Source: Clostridiales bacterium VE202-21
GTDB lineage: Bacteria; Bacillota; Clostridia; Lachnospirales; Lachnospiraceae
Reading direction: 5' to 3'
Assembly (NCBI GenBank): GCA_000509105.1
Contig: BAIF02000118.1
Location: 78,111-142,110, forward strand
DNA: 64,000 nucleotides
The notes under the pieces are model-generated. The model made no database searches and had not been told where the DNA came from. It was given only the letters and a program-made list of their open reading frames with translations. Below are positions 23,213 to 32,207 of the stretch, in pieces; the stretch's first letter is position 1; every line of letters begins with the position of its first letter. The position numbers and the translations under genes were made by a program.

Positions 23213-23839
23213 ATGGATGGAATTATTTTTGATGTAGACGGAACATTATGGGACTCAACGAACTCAGTGGCAGAGGCCTGGAACCAGGCAATTGCCGAAC
23301 ATTCTGACCTGGATGTCAGAATAGATGGCCCGATGCTGAAGAATCTGTTCGGCAAAACAATGGACGAGATATATCATGCAGTCTTTCCTACTTTGTCGAA
23401 AGAGGAACAGCAGAAACTGGGTGATATCTGCTTCGAATACGAAAACAAGCTTCTTGAGACGAAACCCGGCATCCTCTATGAAGGCGTCCGGGAGACCCTG
23501 CTAAGGCTTTCTCAGAGCACCCGGATTTTCATTGTCAGCAACTGCCAGTGCGGATATATTGAAGTCTTTTTAAAGACAACAGGACTCAAAGCTGCTGTGC
23601 AGGACCACCTCTGCTTTGGTGAAACCCAGACCTCTAAGGGGATGACGATCAGAACTCTGATGGAGCGCAGAAAACTGAGAGATGTGGTCTATGTGGGCGA
23701 TACACAGGGTGATTATGAGGCCTGCCTGGAAGCCGGCATTCCTTTTATTTTCGCATCATACGGCTTTGGCAATGTCCCCGCCGCGGAAGTGAAAATATCC
23801 AGAATCAGCGAGCTGCTGGAACTGTTTCTTCTATTATAA
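23213..23839 (+). CDS. HAD-superfamily phosphatase, phosphoglycolate-phosphatase-like
   Basis: A 208-residue HAD hydrolase. Motif I is IFDVDGTLWDS (catalytic Asp8 and Asp10), motif II is FIVSNCQ, and motif IV is VVYVGDTQGDYEACLEAG. The helical cap between motif I and II places it with the Gph/beta-phosphoglucomutase group. The substrate is a small phosphate ester that cannot be named from sequence. ATG follows AAGGAG. The leader contains the structured repeat described just upstream. Confidence 0.9.
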   Translation: MDGIIFDVDGTLWDSTNSVAEAWNQAIAEHSDLDVRIDGPMLKNLFGKTMDEIYHAVFPTLSKEEQQKLGDICFEYENKLLETKPGILYEGVRETLLRLSQSTRIFIVSNCQCGYIEVFLKTTGLKAAVQDHLCFGETQTSKGMTIRTLMERRKLRDVVYVGDTQGDYEACLEAGIPFIFASYGFGNVPAAEVKISRISELLELFLLL

Positions 23840-24002
23840 ATGTGCGGAACGGGAAATGCTTGCAGGAAAACCAGGGAGTTTCCCGTTGATCTCCCTGTGA
23901 TCCGCTGTCACTAAAATATCCGGCTCTGCCAACTGAATCTTTTTGTGTCTCAGACGGCAGGGCCGGGCTGCCCCCTGATCTGTTTTATCCGAAATTCTGC
24001 GT

Positions 24003-24778
24003 TCAGCAGTTGCGTACTGCCTCTCTCATCTCAGACACATACGTTTTCAAGGCTTCCTCCGCCTTATCCCCATATGTTTCAATCAATTTTACAATGGCGC
24101 TTCCCACAATTGCCCCGTCGGATACTGCTGCCATCGCCCCTGCCTGCTCCGGCGTGCTGATTCCGAAACCTACGGCTGCCGGAAGATCGGTCACTTCGCG
24201 GATAGAAGCAATCATAGATGAAATATCCGTCTCGATATGATTCCTCACACCCGTTACTCCCATGGAGGATACGACATAGAGAAAGCCCTTTGCCTCTTTT
24301 GCAATCATCTGAATGCGCTGTCTGGATGTCGGCGCTATCATGGAAATAATATCTACACCGTGTTTGTCTGCTATATGTGACATTTCCCCCTTTTCCTCAT
24401 AGGCAGATCCGGAATTATAATTCCGTCTACGCCCAGCTCCTCACATTTCGTATAAAACGCTTCGTATCCATAATGAAACACGGGGTTTAGATAAGTCATG
24501 AAAACCAGCGGTATCTGGCTTTTTTTTCTCACCTTTCTTACAATTTCGAACACACCGTCCGTCGTCATATTTCCGTTCAACGCTCTGATATTGGCCTCCT
24601 GAATCACAATACCTTCGGCGGTCGGATCGGAGAATGGAATTCCGATTTCTATCAGGTCCGCCCCGGCCTCTTCCATTGCCAGAATGTATTCTACTGTCTT
24701 ATCCCCCGAGGGATCTCCTGCCGTTAAGAACACGATAAACGCTTTTCCCCCTGCAAATGCATCTGCTATTCTACTCAT
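24003..24778 (-). pseudogene. trpA: tryptophan synthase alpha chain with a single-base frameshift
   Basis: The alpha subunit cleaves indole-3-glycerol phosphate to indole for TrpB. The first frame runs through IEIGIPFSDPTAEG and ends early after GIIIPDLPMRKRGKCHI. The second frame resumes MSHIADKHGVDIISMIAP and continues to the normal end (GFGISTPEQ, SDGAIVGSAIV). Adding one base near 24400-24403 restores DLPYEEKGEMSHIAD and a normal-length protein. The catalytic Glu of IEIG is present; the second acidic position reads AEG where E. coli has ADG. It overlaps the trpB end by eight bases. The other six trp genes are intact, so a sequencing indel is a serious possibility. Confidence 0.9.
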
Positions 24779-25955
24779 GAATGTCTACCCCCTTATACCT
24801 TGCGATAGCCGCCACATCTTTATCGCCTCTTCCTGAAAGGCAGATAATCAGGCTCTCGTCTTTTCTCATCTGCGGTGCAATTTTTCTTGTATGTGCAACG
24901 GCATGTGCGCTTTCTATGGCACAGATAATGCCCTCTGTCCTTGCCAGATATTCAAATGCATCTACCGCCTCATCGTCTGTCACCGGCACATACTCTGCGC
25001 GGCCGGAATCCCGCAGATATGCGTGTTCCGGCCCGATGCCCGGATAGTCCAGTCCGGCGGAAATGGAGTACACCGGAGCGATCTGTCCGTATTCGTCCTG
25101 GCAGAAATAGGATTTCATACCGTGGAAGACTCCCAGAGTTCCCTTTGCCATCGTTGCAGCATGCTGGTCTGTGTCGATTCCTCTTCCTGCCGCCTCGCAG
25201 CCGATCAGTTTTACATTTTCATCTTCGATAAAGTTGTAAAACATACCCATGGCATTACTTCCTCCTCCCACACAGGCAAGCACTGCAGAGGGAAGTCTCC
25301 CTTCCGCTTCCAGGATCTGCTGCCGTGCCTCCTGGCTGATCACACTCTGGAAATCCCGCACCATCATCGGGAACGGGTGGGGCCCCATCACGGAGCCAAG
25401 TACATAGTGGGTATCCGATACCCGGTTCGTCCATTCGCGCATGGTCGCATTTACTGCATCTTTCAGGGTCTGTGTGCCGGTCGTTACTGCATGGACCTTT
25501 GCCCCGAGCAGTTCCATCCTGTATACATTCAGCGCCTGCCGGTCCGTGTCCTCCTTTCCCATAAAGACTTCACATTCCATCCCCAGAAGCGCCGCCGCTG
25601 TCGCAGTTGCCACACCATGCTGCCCGGCACCCGTTTCTGCAATCACCCTTGCCTTTCCCATTTTCTTTGCCAGCAGAACCTGCCCCAGCACGTTATTAAT
25701 CTTGTGGGAACCAGTATGATTCAGATCTTCCCTCTTAAGATAGATTCTGGCCCCGCCCAGATCCTCTGTCATCTTTTCTGCATAATACAGCAGGGACGGA
25801 CGCCCCGCGTATTCATTAAACAATTGTTTCAGCTCCTGCTGGAATCCTGCATCTTTTTTATAATATTCATATTGTTCCTCCAGCTGAATCAACTCGTTCA
25901 TTAATGTTTCGGAGATATACTGCCCTCCAAACTCACCGTATCTTCCTTTCGACAT
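24771..25955 (-). CDS. trpB: tryptophan synthase beta chain
   Basis: A 394-residue PLP enzyme joining indole and serine to tryptophan, forming an alpha2-beta2 complex with TrpA. The PLP lysine lies in GSHKINNVLGQ, and the phosphate loop is CVGGGSNAMG. The GRYGEFGGQYI start is typical of TrpB1. The start overlaps the trpF end by 23 bases, a sign of coupling. Confidence 0.97.
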   Translation of the reverse strand: MSKGRYGEFGGQYISETLMNELIQLEEQYEYYKKDAGFQQELKQLFNEYAGRPSLLYYAEKMTEDLGGARIYLKREDLNHTGSHKINNVLGQVLLAKKMGKARVIAETGAGQHGVATATAAALLGMECEVFMGKEDTDRQALNVYRMELLGAKVHAVTTGTQTLKDAVNATMREWTNRVSDTHYVLGSVMGPHPFPMMVRDFQSVISQEARQQILEAEGRLPSAVLACVGGGSNAMGMFYNFIEDENVKLIGCEAAGRGIDTDQHAATMAKGTLGVFHGMKSYFCQDEYGQIAPVYSISAGLDYPGIGPEHAYLRDSGRAEYVPVTDDEAVDAFEYLARTEGIICAIESAHAVAHTRKIAPQMRKDESLIICLSGRGDKDVAAIARYKGVDIHE

Positions 25956-26556
25956 CTCGAATCCTCCTGACTGCTTTTTCTATTTTTTCTTTATCCTTCC
26001 TGCCGTCTGTCTCTACACCGCTGCTCATATCGACTGCGTAAGGCAATACCTGCCGGGCCGCCTCCGCCACATTTTCCGGAGTCAGCCCCCCGGCCAGAAA
26101 GAAAGGCTTGGCAGGGCTGCCGATTCTTCCATAATCAAAAGTTGTGCCCGTTCCTCCCCTGCCGCTGTCCAAAAGCAGATAATCCACACAGCTGTGCTCC
26201 CACCTCTTTATCTCTCTGCTGTACGTATCTCCTGACATAGAAACTGCTTTCACAACCGGGACATCACAGCAGCACTTCAAATCTTCCGCAAATTCCAAAG
26301 TTTCATTTCCATGCAGCTGCACGATATCAATCACCTTTTCGTATACCAGCTGCAGAATCTGCTCCAGCGGCGCATCTGTAAACACCCCCGCTGCGGCTAT
26401 TTTCTTAGACAACCCTTGCCTCAAAAGGGCCGCCTGTCTTGGATCTACATATCTTCTGCTGCCCTGCGCAAAGACAAATCCAATATAGTCAGGCTGCACT
26501 TCATTGACAGCCGCAATCTCTTCCTCCCTGCACAAACCACATATTTTAATCTTCAT
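25933..26556 (-). CDS. trpF: phosphoribosylanthranilate isomerase
   Basis: A 207-residue TIM-barrel isomerase for the third step from anthranilate. KIKICGL at the start carries the catalytic Cys, with VQLHGNE and GGLTPENVAEA further on. ATG 26556 follows GGGGAGGGG and overlaps the trpC stop (ATGA). A longer reading through the trpC end is not a real start. It lies in the usual trpC-trpF-trpB order. Confidence 0.95.
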   Translation of the reverse strand: MKIKICGLCREEEIAAVNEVQPDYIGFVFAQGSRRYVDPRQAALLRQGLSKKIAAAGVFTDAPLEQILQLVYEKVIDIVQLHGNETLEFAEDLKCCCDVPVVKAVSMSGDTYSREIKRWEHSCVDYLLLDSGRGGTGTTFDYGRIGSPAKPFFLAGGLTPENVAEAARQVLPYAVDMSSGVETDGRKDKEKIEKAVRRIRDVERKIR

Positions 26557-27392
26557 ATCCCCTCCCCGGATGATAAATCTTGAAAATATTCTGACAATGG
26601 TGGGCAAAGGGGTCTGACCCCTTTGTTGACAAATCGCATAAGCGTCTCGCCTATCAGTACTCCATCTGTTCCGTTTTCTCTCAGGCACTGGACATCCCCG
26701 GCTGTTTTTATTCCACTCTCGGATACAAAGAGTATCCCGTCCGGCACCAGGGCGCGCAGCCGGCTGCTGGTCCGGATATCTACCTGAAAGGTTCTTAAAT
26801 CCCGATTATTGACCCCTATTATTCTGGCGCCGCACCGCAGGGCCTTCTTTACTTCTTCTTCGGTGTGTGCTTCGACCAATGCCGACAGCCCCAGTTCGTC
26901 TGCAATCTTCATATATCCGCGCAGTTCCTGCTCTTCCAGAATCGCACAGATCAGCAGTACAGCCGACGCATGGATGCATTTTGCCTCAAAGAGCATGTAG
27001 GCATCTATGGTGAAATCTTTCCGAAGTATGGGGATATGCACTTTTTCCGCAATTTCCTCCAGATATCGGTTACTGCCCTGAAAATAGTATGGCTCAGTTA
27101 AAACAGATATTGCCGCCGCGCCCGCGCTCTCGTAATCTTCTGCAACGGCCAGATAGGGAAAATGTTCCGCTATTACCCCTTTTGACGGAGACGCTTTTTT
27201 TACTTCGCAGATAAAAGACATTCCTTCTTGTCTTAATGCTTCTTCAAAAGGAAAGCGAAATTTACCTCCGTTTTTTTCTTTTTCTGCCGCTGCGATTCCA
27301 GATGCTCTTTCCTTTAATTCTCTCTCGGGTACTTCCCGTTTTCTTTCTTGAATTCTCTCTCTGGTTCTGTCTGCAATTTCTTCTAATATCAT
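26553..27392 (-). CDS. trpC: indole-3-glycerol phosphate synthase, with repeat-derived C-terminus
   Basis: A 279-residue IGPS that closes the indole ring. It shows CEVKKASPSKG, ILRKDFTIDAYML, IIGVNNRDLRTF and FVSESGI, the expected active-site strands. After the usual last helix (GETLMRF) the protein ends in about 25 unusual residues (VNKGVRPLCPPLSEYFQDL...). These are encoded by a GGGGTC-GACCCC palindromic repeat that also occurs outside genes. The tail was therefore probably gained by repeat insertion and is not expected to affect the barrel. It starts 12 bases after trpD. Confidence 0.95.
   Translation of the reverse strand: MILEEIADRTRERIQERKREVPERELKERASGIAAAEKEKNGGKFRFPFEEALRQEGMSFICEVKKASPSKGVIAEHFPYLAVAEDYESAGAAAISVLTEPYYFQGSNRYLEEIAEKVHIPILRKDFTIDAYMLFEAKCIHASAVLLICAILEEQELRGYMKIADELGLSALVEAHTEEEVKKALRCGARIIGVNNRDLRTFQVDIRTSSRLRALVPDGILFVSESGIKTAGDVQCLRENGTDGVLIGETLMRFVNKGVRPLCPPLSEYFQDLSSGEGI
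26583..26630. repeat. GGGGTCTGACCCC palindromic repeat, copy 2, inside trpC
   Basis: The core AAAGGGGTCTGACCCCTTT (26606-26624) and the GAAAATATTCTGACAATGG tail match, in reverse orientation, copies at 10385 and 30553. It lies in the last codons of trpC. Confidence 0.65.
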
Positions 27393-27404
27393 TGTTTACC
27401 CGCC

Positions 27405-28421
27405 TTATATTTCTTCATTTGAATACGCAATGAACTGTTCTAACTTTTCCTGTGCCTTGCCGCTGTCTATAGCTTCCTGCGCCATCTTTACCCCTGCTTC
27501 AAGTGTATCCGCCCTGCCTGCCACATATAGAGCTGCACCGGCATTGAGCAGTACCGCGCTGCGTTTTGGCCCAAGTTCCCTGCCGCTCAGAACCGCTTTC
27601 GTAATCTCAGCGTTTTCCTGCGGGGTTCCGCCCTGCAGCTCATTTTTGCCGCAGGATGTAAAACCAAACTGCTCCGGCGTGACCGTATACGAATGAAACT
27701 CTCCGTTTTTAATCTCACATACGGTCGTCGGCGCGCTCATTGAGATCTCATCCAGCTTATCCTGCCCGTACACGACCATGGCATTTTTGACTCCCAGCTT
27801 TTCAAGAACTCTTGCAAGCGGCTCCACAAGAGCCTCCTCGTAGACACCCATGACTTCCATATTTGCGCCTGCCGGATTAGCGAGCGGTCCCAGGATATTG
27901 AAAATGGTTCTGATCCCCAGTTCTTTTCTGACCGGGGCTACGTATTTCATGGCGATGTGATAATTTTGTGCAAATAGAAAACAGATTCCGATCTTTTCCA
28001 GCAGCTCGGCACTTTTTTCAGGGGGAATCGTGATCCTCACCCCCAGTGCCTCCAGTACATCCGCCGCCCCACATCTGCTGGATGCGGCTCTGTTTCCGTG
28101 CTTTGCCACAGGGACGCCTGCTGCCGCAATCACAAGTGCAGAGGTTGTTGAGATGTTAAACGAATTTGCTCCATCCCCTCCTGTCCCTACGATTTCCAGC
28201 GCATCTACATTATGCAGGAGTTTCACACAGTGCTCCCGCATCCCTGCAGCCGAAGCCGTGATCTCGTCAATGGTCTCCCCCTTCAGGCTCATGGCCGTCA
28301 GATACGAGCTCATCTGTACATTGCTCGCCTCCCCGCTCATAATTTCATCCATTACCTGATAAGCTTCCGTATAGGTTAAGTTTTCTCTTCCTGCCAGTTT
28401 TAAAATTGCTTCTTTAATCAT
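27405..28421 (-). CDS. trpD: anthranilate phosphoribosyltransferase
   Basis: A 338-residue enzyme adding phosphoribose from PRPP to anthranilate. The PRPP motif GTGGDGANSFNIST, KHGNRAASSRCGAADVLEALG and NILGPLANPAGA are present. It is a separate gene, not fused to trpG. It lies mid-operon between trpG and trpC. Confidence 0.97.
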   Translation of the reverse strand: MIKEAILKLAGRENLTYTEAYQVMDEIMSGEASNVQMSSYLTAMSLKGETIDEITASAAGMREHCVKLLHNVDALEIVGTGGDGANSFNISTTSALVIAAAGVPVAKHGNRAASSRCGAADVLEALGVRITIPPEKSAELLEKIGICFLFAQNYHIAMKYVAPVRKELGIRTIFNILGPLANPAGANMEVMGVYEEALVEPLARVLEKLGVKNAMVVYGQDKLDEISMSAPTTVCEIKNGEFHSYTVTPEQFGFTSCGKNELQGGTPQENAEITKAVLSGRELGPKRSAVLLNAGAALYVAGRADTLEAGVKMAQEAIDSGKAQEKLEQFIAYSNEEI

Positions 28422-28470
28422 GATGTCCTGTTTCCTTTCTGCCCTGCTGCTCTTATTTAATATGTCTGGT

Positions 28471-29052
28471 CTACTGTTGCGCTTTGCCTGTTTTCAAAAA
28501 ATTCCGGATCATTTGCGCCCCGTCAGGCGTCAGGATAGATTCCGGATGAAACTGCAGGCCATAGACCGGATACTCTCTGTGTTCTACAGCCATGATTTCT
28601 CCGTCTGCTGCCCTCCCGGTTACCCTGAGCACATCCGGAAGGCTTTCTTCCTCCGCTGCCAGTGAATGATATCTGGCGGCCGGAATGCTTTTTTCCAGCC
28701 CCTGAAATAACCGGCTGCTGCAGTCAAGCTCGATGCTTGAGGTCTTCCCATGCATCAGTTGTCTGGCATATGTCACTTTTCCGCCAAATGCCTGGCAGAT
28801 CGCCTGGTGTCCCAGGCATACACCGAGAATCGGAATCTCTTTTGCCAGCTTATCAACCACCTCCGTACACACCCCCGCATCTTCCGGCCTGCCCGGACCG
28901 GGAGAAAGGACAATGCAGGCCGGATTCATTTCCCGGATCTCTTCCACCGTCTTTTCGTCGTTCCGTATGACGGTCAGATCCTCACACTCTGCCCCAATCA
29001 GCTGATACAGGTTATATGAAAAACTGTCGTAATTATCAATCAGCAAAATCAT
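28471..29052 (-). CDS. trpG: anthranilate synthase glutamine amidotransferase subunit
   Basis: A 193-residue class I amidotransferase supplying ammonia to TrpE. The catalytic Cys is in GVCLGHQAI, and the His-Glu pair is in LQFHPESI. IDNYDSFSYNL opens the protein. ATG overlaps the trpE stop by four bases. It may also serve folate synthesis (PabA role), as no second copy is visible in this window. Confidence 0.96.
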   Translation of the reverse strand: MILLIDNYDSFSYNLYQLIGAECEDLTVIRNDEKTVEEIREMNPACIVLSPGPGRPEDAGVCTEVVDKLAKEIPILGVCLGHQAICQAFGGKVTYARQLMHGKTSSIELDCSSRLFQGLEKSIPAARYHSLAAEEESLPDVLRVTGRAADGEIMAVEHREYPVYGLQFHPESILTPDGAQMIRNFLKTGKAQQ

Positions 29053-30527
29053 GCTCCCATCCCCTCTCCTGCTCTTTCCACTGCGTTTGTCACCGCTTTT
29101 GCCTTGTTGATACATTCCTGATACTCCATTTCCGGCACGCTGTCAGCTACGATACCTGCTCCGGAGCATACATAGAGCGATCCATTCTTAGCGTAGGCCA
29201 TTCTGATTGCAATACAGGTATCCAGATTTCCGGTAAAATCAATGTAGCCAACTGCACCGCCGTAGATGCCGCGTTTGCAGTCCTCCAGTTCATCTATGAT
29301 CTGGCAGGCCCTGATCTTAGGAGCCCCGGATAGCGTTCCCGCCGGCAGTATCGCATCCACAGTATCCATAAAATCTTTATCCTCCCGTATATCCCCCTTC
29401 ACCGTTGAACCAATATGCATGACGTGGGAAAACTTCTCGATACTCTTATATTTTTCCAGCTCCACCGTGCCGATCTTACTGATTTTTCCAATATCATTTC
29501 TCCCCAGGTCAACCAGCATGTTATGCTCGGCAAGCTCCTTTTCATCCGCAAGCAGTTCCGCCTCCAGCTTTTCGTCCTCCGCACAGATATCCCCTCTTTT
29601 CCGGGTTCCCGCCAGCGGAAATGTGTGCAGCGTCCCATTTTCCAGCTTCACCAGCGTCTCCGGGGAGGCGCCGGCGATCTCAATGTCATTGCTGGAAAAA
29701 TAAAACATATAGGGGGAAGGATTTGTACTCCTGAGCACCCGGTAAACATCCAGGATGCTCCCTTCCATCTCCGCCTCCAGTCTATTGGACAATACCACTT
29801 GGAAAATATCGCCCTCATAGATATGATGTTTCGCCTCTTCTACCATGCGGCAGTATTTTTCTTTTGTAAAATGCGGCTGAAACCCATTTTTTACTATCAG
29901 TGGAATGTGCGGCTCCAGTTCACCGTCCTGCACAATTGCTTCCAGCCGCATCAATCTCGCAACTGCATCTTCATACTCTTTTTTCACATCTTTATCTAAA
30001 GACATGTTTACGATCAAAATCATCTTCTGCTTCAGATTGTCAAATACAATTACCTGATCAAAAAGCATCAGATCCAGATCCCGGAAATGCGACTCATCCC
30101 TGGCGTCCAGCTTCAGTGAAGGCTCCACATACTTGATATAATCGTATGAGAAATATCCGACAAGCCCGCCGGTAAAGGAAGGCATTCCCGCGATCTCCGG
30201 CGCCCTGTGCTCCTCCACCACCTGCCGTATGTAGTCCCCGGGGCATGCCGTCTCCACTTCCCTGACCTCACTGTCTTTCATGTGAAGCATCCCATTTCTG
30301 CAGCTGATCTCCATAGTAGGTTCAAATCCCAGAAAACTGTAACGCCCCCATCGTTTTGCATCCTCCGCACTCTCGAGCATATAACAATGTTCACTGACAT
30401 TTTTCAATTTCCTCAAAACCCCGATCGGGGTATACATGTCAGAAAACATCTCCATACTGACAGGCATCGTATGATACATTCCCATCGCTGCCAACTCTTC
30501 TGCCGTTTTCAAATCTGGATAAGTCAT
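29049..30527 (-). CDS. trpE: anthranilate synthase component I
   Basis: A 492-residue enzyme converting chorismate to anthranilate, the committed step. The N-terminal MLESAEDAKRWGRYSFLG region corresponds to the tryptophan feedback site (LLES). The C-terminal half has the chorismate-binding core (IAGASPETLVKLENG, FPLAGTRKRG, LPAGTLSGAPKIRA). ATG 30527 follows AAAGGAGAA. First gene of the operon, behind a Trp T-box leader. Confidence 0.97.
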   Translation of the reverse strand: MTYPDLKTAEELAAMGMYHTMPVSMEMFSDMYTPIGVLRKLKNVSEHCYMLESAEDAKRWGRYSFLGFEPTMEISCRNGMLHMKDSEVREVETACPGDYIRQVVEEHRAPEIAGMPSFTGGLVGYFSYDYIKYVEPSLKLDARDESHFRDLDLMLFDQVIVFDNLKQKMILIVNMSLDKDVKKEYEDAVARLMRLEAIVQDGELEPHIPLIVKNGFQPHFTKEKYCRMVEEAKHHIYEGDIFQVVLSNRLEAEMEGSILDVYRVLRSTNPSPYMFYFSSNDIEIAGASPETLVKLENGTLHTFPLAGTRKRGDICAEDEKLEAELLADEKELAEHNMLVDLGRNDIGKISKIGTVELEKYKSIEKFSHVMHIGSTVKGDIREDKDFMDTVDAILPAGTLSGAPKIRACQIIDELEDCKRGIYGGAVGYIDFTGNLDTCIAIRMAYAKNGSLYVCSGAGIVADSVPEMEYQECINKAKAVTNAVERAGEGMGA

Positions 30528-30552
30528 AAGTTCTCCTTTCATAGGGGGGCTT

Positions 30553-30600
30553 TCATAGGGGTCTGACCCCTATGCGGTCCATTTTCAGAATATTCTCAAT
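30553..30600. repeat. GGGGTCTGACCCC palindromic repeat, copy 3
   Basis: Core AGGGGTCTGACCCCT followed by ATTTTCAGAATATTCT, the same two-part unit as at 10385-10432 and in the same orientation. It lies between the T-box terminator and trpE, so it is in the trp mRNA leader. Confidence 0.65.
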
Positions 30601-30672
30601 ATAGTTACACCTGCGTTGTCCGCTCCGCAGCATCTGCCTCTTATGCTGCAATGCGCATCCCGCCAGAAGGGC

Positions 30673-30719
30673 TTTTTGTTTCACAGAAAAGTGTAAGGCA
30701 CTATCCTATGAAACAAAAA
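30673..30719 (-). other. secondary inverted repeat after the T-box terminator
   Basis: TTTTTGTTTCA and TGAAACAAAAA, 25 bases apart, lie between the leader terminator and trpE. On the transcribed strand the upstream arm overlaps the terminator T-run. This could be an additional fold affecting read-through. Speculative. Confidence 0.3.
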
Positions 30720-31018
30720 AAAATCCGCCCCCTGACATTACAATTATAGAGTAATGTCAAGGACGGATTGAAAATTCAATTCGCGGTGCCACCTTGATTC
30801 ACAGAAAATAAATCCTGTGCCCTTAGCAAGATACTATCATATCTCCGGCGACTGACGTACGCCCATACGTCATGCTATACTCGGCCTCACGGCCTTTCCC
30901 TCATGCCCTCTGCGGTCCATTTAACAAACTGCGTTTACCTGAATCCCACCGCCTCAGGCTCTCTGTGAATGCACGATATGTTTTTATCTCCGCTTCATCG
31001 GTTTACATTATTAAATTA
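30720..31018 (-). ncRNA. tryptophan T-box leader (riboswitch)
   Basis: This leader senses uncharged tRNA-Trp and opens a terminator. Reading the minus strand, stem I has GATGAAGCGGAG and AGAGAGCC. The specifier loop presents AAATGGACC, with the Trp codon UGG at 30919-30917. The antiterminator box is AAGGTGGCACCGCG (30795-30782). It is followed by a strong terminator of two complementary 18-19-base arms (30768-30751 and 30741-30723) and a run of Ts. A consensus promoter lies just upstream, and trpE-trpG-trpD-trpC-trpF-trpB-trpA lie downstream. Confidence 0.95.
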
Positions 31019-31024
31019 TTGTAT

Positions 31025-31054
31025 ATTATATACACTTCCTCCTTCAAATGTCAA
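31025..31054 (-). promoter_or_regulatory. trp operon promoter
   Basis: TTGACA (31054-31049) and TATAAT (31030-31025), both perfect, are 18 bases apart on the minus strand. Transcription would start about 31018, at the 5' end of the T-box. Confidence 0.9.
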
Positions 31055-31146
31055 TGCCGAATTTAATTTTTTTTCAAGTAAATTTATATGATGTTATTTT
31101 CATTTGCGTTTTCTCAGTAAATATACTGTCCTACAAAACGGGCACG

Positions 31147-31209
31147 CTAGTACTGCCTTGCGCAATTAACAGTGAAAAAACACCTGCTAATTACACAATG
31201 CAGTGCTAG
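31147..31209. repeat. imperfect 28-bp hairpin at the 3' end of sdpI
   Basis: CTAGTACTGCCTTG... (31147 on) pairs with ...CAATGCAGTGCTAG (to 31209) with about five mismatches around an A-rich loop. It includes the sdpI stop. The T-run is in the loop on the minus strand, so it is not a classical terminator. Confidence 0.45.
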
Positions 31210-31834
31210 ATCCCTTTTTTATAAAGACAAAATGAGTATACTGCTGGTATAACAGCCATCAGTAAAATCACAATAAACAGTACGCCGCTGTACAGAAGGA
31301 AAGCATTTATGATAAAAAGGATGCCGCCCACGATCCATAATTTTCCTGCCAGTCGGCTGGTTTTGTTCCAGTTTTCTGTGCTCGCCAGCGTCCAAGGCAG
31401 TTTGATCCCCACTGTATAACTCTGTTTACTTTTTGGAATATAATTACCCACTACCATAAACAGAATCCCTATGATAATATTTGTAACCATACCGATATTT
31501 ACCTTCATTCCGGCGGCTGTGCCATACATTATGGCACATACCAGCATGAAACAACCGGGATGATCCAGAAGATCAAAGACAGCATCTTCTGGCTGATATT
31601 TTTCTTCTTTGGATCGTTCAGTGTTATACCTACACATATGAGATGGAGCAGGGTCAGAATAAGAGGCATGCCAAACACAGCAAAAGGCTTGCTGCTCCAG
31701 CCATTGGCTTCGTTACCGCTCCCCCAGTGTGTCGCAATTGTATCCGGCATTTTATTCCAGAGCAGAATCCCCATCAGCATCGGCAGAACCGTGATCACAC
31801 TGGTGATTATTATTCTTTTTAAATATACTTTCAT
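31206..31834 (-). pseudogene. sdpI: SdpI-family immunity/signalling membrane protein with a frameshift
   Basis: SdpI proteins protect Bacillus from the SdpC toxin and, with SdpR, form a signalling pair. Here the first frame covers the DUF1648-like N-terminus (LWNKMPDTIATHWGSGNEANGWSSKPFAVFGMP), then stops after FWIIPVVSCWYVP. The second frame gives the C-terminal half (MVVGNYIPKSKQSYTVGIKLPWTLASTENWNKTSRLAGKLW). One base added near 31547 joins them as VVSMLVCAIMYGTAAG. Several membrane helices are evident. It starts just after sdpR, with GGAGAC in the sdpR end as its ribosome site. No sdpC toxin gene is seen nearby. Confidence 0.85.
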
Positions 31835-31835
31835 T

Positions 31836-32102
31836 TTATTTGTCTCCTTTCAGGTCTGACAGCCACAACATAAGTTCCTCTACTACAGATGTGTTCAGTT
31901 CGTAATAAATATAATTTTTCACTTTCGTTTCGCATACAAGATCCGCTCTTTTCAGCACGCCCAGATGATAGGAAATCGTTGCCCCTGTCATATCAAAATG
32001 GCTTCCTATCTCTCCTGCCGCCATGCTGCCGTCCTTCAGCAGAACCAGGATCTCCCTGCGCACCGGGTCAGAAAGCGCCTTAAATGTTTCTGCAAATCCC
32101 AT
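31836..32102 (-). CDS. sdpR: ArsR/SdpR-family autorepressor
   Basis: An 88-residue winged-helix repressor. FKALSDPVRREILVLLKDGSMAAGEIGSHFDMTGATISYHLGVLKRADLV covers the recognition helix. No metal-binding cysteine pattern is visible, which fits SdpR rather than ArsR sensors. In Bacillus, SdpR represses its own operon and is sequestered by SdpI at the membrane. ATG 32102 follows GGGGGG; a longer frame to 32132 is possible. A repeated CTATTTAGAAAT motif upstream is a candidate operator. Confidence 0.88.
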   Translation of the reverse strand: MGFAETFKALSDPVRREILVLLKDGSMAAGEIGSHFDMTGATISYHLGVLKRADLVCETKVKNYIYYELNTSVVEELMLWLSDLKGDK

Positions 32103-32154
32103 CAGCACCCCCCATTTCTTTTCGTATTTCACATATTTTTATGGTTAATGGAAT

Positions 32155-32207
32155 CTATTTAGAAATCCATCTAATTAGTTTATAACAGATGGCAGTAAAA
32201 AATGCAA
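32155..32207 (-). promoter_or_regulatory. sdpRI promoter with candidate SdpR operator
   Basis: TTGCAT (32207-32202) and TATAAA (32184-32179), 17 bases apart, point at sdpR. CTATTTAGAAAT occurs at 32155-32166 near the expected start and again, in both orientations, in the large palindrome overlapping the -35. That fits autorepression. Confidence 0.5.

Noticed and set aside
24891..25904. 337-residue plus-strand open frame
   Set aside because: Complement of trpB; no ribosome site or recognisable domain.
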